A stretch of 9,533 nt of DNA from an uncultured Paraglaciecola sp. (GTDB lineage: Bacteria > Pseudomonadota > Gammaproteobacteria > Enterobacterales > Alteromonadaceae), in NCBI GenBank assembly GCA_905479025.1, contig CAJQKX010000716.1:1-9533 (forward strand). Reading direction: 5' to 3'. The translations under genes and the position numbers were made by a program. Positions 7,235-9,533 of this stretch are shown here, in pieces. Position 1 is the stretch's first letter; each line of letters opens with the position of its first letter. Under the pieces are notes generated by a model. The model saw nothing but the letters and a program-made list of their open reading frames with translations. It ran no database searches and was not told the origin of the DNA.

Positions 7235-7620
7235 TGTCTTTCAAATATTGTTTTACTTTTACCGCTGTCGAAATGTCTGTGCGTTATGGCGATTGCGATT
7301 GCAATACCCACAACGATGACATCATAGCTTGTTATGTACACTTAGGGTTGGAACGGGCCAAACAACTCACACATCTTGCTGCTGTGCGACAAGCACATAT
7401 GCGGGTAATCAACACTCTGATTGACACAATATGCGATCACTGTATCGCTAGTTTTTGGCGTAAAAAATGTTATCGCTATATAAAACGTTTGTTACCACTG
7501 TTATACGAAATATTAGACCAACAGCAATACAAACAAAAAACCCAAGAAATTAATAAATTACACGCTTACTACATCGGAGATAAGCAAAATAATTATCCAC
7601 TGCAAAATTCGCAACCCTAA
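7234..7620 (+). CDS. Cys/His-rich small protein of unknown function, putatively iron-regulated
   Basis: I do not recognise this protein. From ATG 7234 it has 128 residues; the frame also opens from GTG 7225, and an internal ATG exists at 7273. No start has a strong Shine-Dalgarno. It has no signal peptide or membrane helix. It contains seven cysteines (6, 21, 23, 33, 67, 70, 79) and six histidines. These include CDC at 21-23, followed by His26, and CDHC at 67-70, which together could bind a metal ion. The middle (about 37-95) is predicted helical, with a basic stretch RKKCYRYIKR, and the C-terminal tail is polar. It lies directly behind the Fur-like promoter, and 56 bases separate it from the next gene with no terminator, so the two probably form an operon. 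A role in iron handling is inference from context. Confidence 0.7.
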   Translation: MSFKYCFTFTAVEMSVRYGDCDCNTHNDDIIACYVHLGLERAKQLTHLAAVRQAHMRVINTLIDTICDHCIASFWRKKCYRYIKRLLPLLYEILDQQQYKQKTQEINKLHAYYIGDKQNNYPLQNSQP

Positions 7621-7676
7621 AACTTACTCAGTATAAAAAACAGTCTTAAGCAGCGCATCCATAACAGGAGTTTGCC

Positions 7677-8138
7677 ATGTCAGAATACAGATACATTTGT
7701 CCTAATCACAGATTTTGGATAGATGCCAACCCAAAAGAAGCTTTTATTAGCGTTCAGAATATGACTAAACTAGCTGAACATTTACTACACAGAAACCAAC
7801 CAAACAAAGCGATACCGCTCTTAGGCTGTGCATTTGAAACAGCAGAGATCATTTTTGACAACCGCTTAGAATCACCGCAACTCACCACAAATTTAACTTC
7901 ATTAGCAATTATGTTGGCCCATGCTTATGTATCCATTAATCAAGTCGATGCAGCCAAAAGCTTATTACAACGGTTCAAAAATAAAATGAAATGTGCCATC
8001 GAATGTGCCTTAGATTATGCCACTAAAGTCGCATTTTTTGAACATTGCTCCAATGCTATTACCGAGGCAAGTATCGACATAATGTTATCTGATGTAATCT
8101 CACCACAAGAAATAAAAAAAACGGCCTATGTCCACTAA
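7677..8138 (+). CDS. TPR-like helical protein of unknown function
   Basis: This protein of 153 residues has a clear ribosome binding site (AGGAG, about eight bases before ATG 7677). Two helical hairpins resemble degenerate tetratricopeptide repeats: about residues 22-59 (AEHLLHRNQPNKAIPLLGCAF within it) and 73-103 (LAHAYVSINQVDAAKSLLQRF within it). Such folds usually mediate protein-protein contacts. The N-terminus has an aromatic/Cys/His patch (YRYICPNHRFW, residues 4-14), and three more cysteines cluster at 106, 110 and 124. There is no signal peptide, so it is probably cytoplasmic. It follows the Cys/His-rich gene by 56 bases with no terminator between, so it is probably co-transcribed from the Fur-like promoter. 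No function can be named. Confidence 0.75.
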   Translation: MSEYRYICPNHRFWIDANPKEAFISVQNMTKLAEHLLHRNQPNKAIPLLGCAFETAEIIFDNRLESPQLTTNLTSLAIMLAHAYVSINQVDAAKSLLQRFKNKMKCAIECALDYATKVAFFEHCSNAITEASIDIMLSDVISPQEIKKTAYVH

Positions 8139-8209
8139 AAAGTTAATTTCACTCAGTAAATAGGAAAGGATGAATTAATAGAAATAGGATAGAAATTAAC
8201 AGGACATCC

Positions 8210-8299
8210 ATGATAATCAATTGCGAAGCAACCCCTTTAGTCAGCAACGCCGATGCTCTTGCCCTCGACTCTAAGTACTGTACGATTAAAGATTTCTAA
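8210..8299 (+). CDS. Possible 29-residue peptide gene
   Basis: A short frame begins at ATG 8210 with AGGA six to seven bases upstream and ends at TAA 8297. The peptide starts MIINCEATPL and ends YCTIKDF, with Cys at 5 and 24 and an Ala/Leu/Asp-rich middle. The sequence between the TPR-like gene's stop and this ATG shares ACTCAGTA and TAACAGGA, in the same order, with the gap before the TPR-like gene. That supports a genuine translation start. It could be a peptide, a leader, or the cut-off 5' end of a lost gene. Frames this short occur by chance, so confidence is low. Confidence 0.35.
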   Translation: MIINCEATPLVSNADALALDSKYCTIKDF

Positions 8300-8588
8300 T
8301 AACAAAATCAGTTGTTTAAAATTATCATTGGCTGTTGAGTTTATATCATGGGTGGCTTGTTAATTGATGTTAATTGTTTTGTCTCAACACAAATGCCTTG
8401 TATTTGACGATTTGAATTCCCGCTGAACTGTGCTTTTTGAGGTCACTTGGGTATATAAGGGCGTTGCTTAGTTAATGGGGCTCACCGCGATAATACTTTT
8501 TGTTAAGCTTATTGAATAAGCACCGCTATTTGAGCTTATAATGGCGGTCAAATAGTTTTCGCAATTGATGAACTCATGTGAGTATAAA
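8300..8588. other. Non-coding leader upstream of the DUF2960-like gene
   Basis: No gene is seen. The stretch ends with a cluster of overlapping inverted repeats (8507-8555) just before the start of the DUF2960-like gene. A possible -10-like TATAAG lies near 8454, but no -35 pairs with it convincingly. Confidence 0.45.
8507..8555 (+). promoter_or_regulatory. Overlapping, mutually exclusive hairpins in a gene leader
   Basis: Four dyads share bases: GCTTATT/AATAAGC (8507-8513 with 8515-8521), ATAAGC/GCTTAT (8516-8521 with 8534-8539), ACCGCTATT/AATGGCGGT (8522-8530 with 8540-8548, one G-U pair), and CTATTTGA/TCAAATAG (8526-8533 with 8548-8555). The third is the strongest and is followed by AAATAGTTTT, so it is terminator-like. 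Alternative pairings directly upstream of a start codon are what an attenuator or RNA switch looks like, but this may instead be a simple terminator with AT-rich noise. Confidence 0.45.
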
Positions 8589-8837
8589 ATGACACATAAA
8601 GTACGTTATAAGTTTAATGGTGTGGCAAAGGAAATGAGTTTTTCTTACAGCCGCTATCGCAATATGCATGAGGCAGTGGCCGATGCTGAAGGACTAGACC
8701 TTACCCACTTTTTACAAACTGAGCAGCGAGTTGCCACCATCAGTAAAGGCAAAGCGACCGTAAGAAATTTTAGAGATGCCGAATTTGTAAAAATGGGTTT
8801 TACTGAATTATACTTCTTAAAAAATGGCCAAGAATGA
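8589..8837 (+). CDS. DUF2960-like small protein
   Basis: From ATG 8589 the protein has 82 residues; the frame could also start at TTG 8565 or ATG 8568, but the shorter form fits the family better. The pattern KVRYKFNGVAKEMSFSYSRY, then HEAVADAEGLDLTHFL, then FRDAEFVKMGF resembles, from memory, the DUF2960 group of about 80-residue proteins in Vibrionales and Alteromonadales. It has no signal peptide or membrane helix and is probably a small cytoplasmic alpha/beta protein. The function of the family is unknown. No strong Shine-Dalgarno is visible; the hairpin cluster ends 34 bases upstream of the ATG. Confidence 0.75.
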   Translation: MTHKVRYKFNGVAKEMSFSYSRYRNMHEAVADAEGLDLTHFLQTEQRVATISKGKATVRNFRDAEFVKMGFTELYFLKNGQE

Positions 8838-8951
8838 TGGTCGTTTTTGGTCATGCACTCAATAGTTTCGTCAGCAGTAGCGGTGCTGCAGTTAAGATTA
8901 TAGCGAGCATCAACAAATCGACAGGAAAACCTTAGGCACATCCATTGCTGA
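8838..8951. other. Short gap after the DUF2960-like gene
   Basis: No gene or clear terminator is visible. The minus-strand frame through here is largely antisense to the DUF2960-like gene. Confidence 0.4.
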
Positions 8952-9137
8952 TCAAAAGATACTGCCCCCGTAGGTCACGAACATTGCAAGGAATTTTTGA
9001 GCGATATTTTCAACGTCAACTTTGTCGTAATCCTCCACCGGGTAGAAAGTTCGGATGGCGGAATAAGATAATTTAATGTTGTTCTGACCCCGATATTCAA
9101 AACCAAAAGCAGTGGCGAAGCCACCAAACAAAAGCAT
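8952..9137 (-). pseudogene. Probable C-terminal remnant of an outer-membrane beta-barrel gene
   Basis: The 61-residue frame looks like the last three strands of an OmpA-type small barrel: a Gly/aromatic strand (FGFEYRGQNNIKLSYSA), a turn rich in Asp (VEDYDKVDVENI), and a final strand ending in Phe. There is no signal peptide or N-terminal barrel. An in-frame TAG lies directly before the ATG at 9137, and the minus-strand sequence upstream is AT-rich with stops in every frame. The simplest reading is a truncated, decayed gene. It could also be a small standalone gene, but no Shine-Dalgarno precedes the ATG. Confidence 0.4.
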
Positions 9138-9288
9138 CTATTTTAACCTTGCAGGTCTAACATTCATTTTTCAACGAACCTGTCTCGCAGAGATAAACAT
9201 GATGAGTTTATTTATTATTTATTATCAATTAAAATCAACATGTTACGAGTTTTATTTGACTCTGACCCTGAGGGATCCCCACGAATAT
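9138..9288. other. Non-coding gap right of the barrel remnant
   Basis: This is very AT-rich with stops in all minus-strand frames. It contains the overlapping short palindromes CCCTGAGGG and GGGATCCC around 9266-9280, just downstream of the minus-strand gene ending at 9289. They may mark its transcript end, but no T-run follows. Confidence 0.35.
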
Positions 9289-9533
9289 TTAATCATTAGA
9301 ATTGCCTGCAATCATAGTTCTTAGATTTAATACCGCTGTTTCAAATTGCTCGCAGAGCAATTTGAAACGCTTATCTACGAAGCCCCGCAATCCTAAATAG
9401 TCAAACGATAATACTCGTCTAACCTTAACTGTGTTTGCTTGATAACGACGGTGCAAACCGCCCATGAACATGGCCAAACCTATAATGTTAGCTAGAATAC
9501 TGGCAAGTGTGGCGATGAGGATAAGTACTGCAA
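9289..9533 (-). CDS. C-terminal part of an unrecognised membrane-anchored protein (5' end beyond the window)
   Basis: The frame is open from the window edge (first full codon at 9531) to TAA at 9289-9291, 80 residues. Although an in-frame TTG lies at 9477, the codons before it encode a hydrophobic helix (AVLILIATLASILANIIGLA), so the real start lies outside the window. After the helix comes a basic segment (HRRYQ, KVRRVL) expected on the cytoplasmic side, then a helical tail with VDKRFKLLCEQFETAVLNL. I do not recognise the family. A perfect 14-bp inverted repeat falls inside the coding sequence at 9338-9368. Confidence 0.6.
   Translation of the reverse strand, partial: AVLILIATLASILANIIGLAMFMGGLHRRYQANTVKVRRVLSFDYLGLRGFVDKRFKLLCEQFETAVLNLRTMIAGNSND
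9338..9368. repeat. Perfect 14-bp inverted repeat with a 3-base loop, inside a coding region
   Basis: GTTTCAAATTGCTC at 9338-9351 and GAGCAATTTGAAAC at 9355-9368 are exact reverse complements around GCA. The hairpin lies near the 3' end of the partial membrane-protein gene and encodes part of RFKLLCEQFETA. The 9-mer CTCGCAGAG at its centre also occurs near 9184. It could be an mRNA 3' stabiliser, a protein site or a small inserted palindrome. Confidence 0.85.

Noticed and set aside
8318..8330. Second Fur-like half site (AAATTATCATTGG) downstream of the putative peptide gene
   Set aside because: Only one half matches the consensus, and no promoter or gene is placed to use it.
8654..8941. 95-codon minus-strand frame
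   Set aside because: Mostly antisense to the DUF2960-like gene, with no start signals.
9112..9324. 70-codon plus-strand frame
   Set aside because: Antisense to the barrel remnant and to the end of the membrane-protein gene; low complexity and no ribosome binding site.

Overview
The window looks like chromosomal DNA of a marine gammaproteobacterium, most likely an Alteromonadales relative (Paraglaciecola/Glaciecola/Alteromonas type). This rests on low G+C, a CidA/LrgA-LrgB pair, an outer-membrane barrel/YfiR/GGDEF-EAL operon, and a small protein resembling the DUF2960 group of Alteromonadales and Vibrionales. No database search was possible, so the genus is inference. No rRNA, tRNA, CRISPR array or intact insertion sequence is visible.

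Layout. (1) 1-541, minus strand: the start of an LrgB-type membrane protein, one base downstream of a complete CidA/LrgA holin-like gene. (2) 542-1905: mostly non-coding. It holds one orphan 85-residue gene (1066-1323, minus) and several inverted repeats, the best being a perfect 12-bp repeat at 817-847. (3) 1906-5536, plus strand: a tightly overlapping three-gene c-di-GMP signalling operon. It encodes an outer-membrane beta-barrel protein, a periplasmic YfiR-family protein, and an inner-membrane CHASE8-like/HAMP/GGDEF/EAL protein. By analogy with Pseudomonas YfiBNR, the YfiR protein would restrain the membrane cyclase and the outer-membrane partner would relieve it. Here the usual OmpA-like YfiB is replaced by a barrel. 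(4) 5537-5964: no supported gene. (5) 5965-6729, minus: RNase HI with an N-terminal viroplasmin-type domain, richer in G+C than its surroundings. (6) 6730-8299: a probable iron-regulated cluster on the plus strand. A TTGACA -35 box and a good Fur-box match precede a Cys/His-rich small protein, a TPR-like helical protein and a possible 29-residue peptide. The Fur-like 15-mer exactly fills the spacer of a perfect 19-bp inverted repeat that runs into the first start codon. (7) 8300-8837: a leader with mutually exclusive hairpins, then the DUF2960-like gene. (8) 8838-9533: a probable C-terminal remnant of an outer-membrane barrel gene, and the 3' end of an unrecognised membrane-anchored protein that runs off the window and carries a perfect 14-bp hairpin inside its coding sequence.

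The most interesting parts are the Fur/inverted-repeat control region with its unrecognised downstream genes, and the barrel-YfiR-GGDEF/EAL operon.
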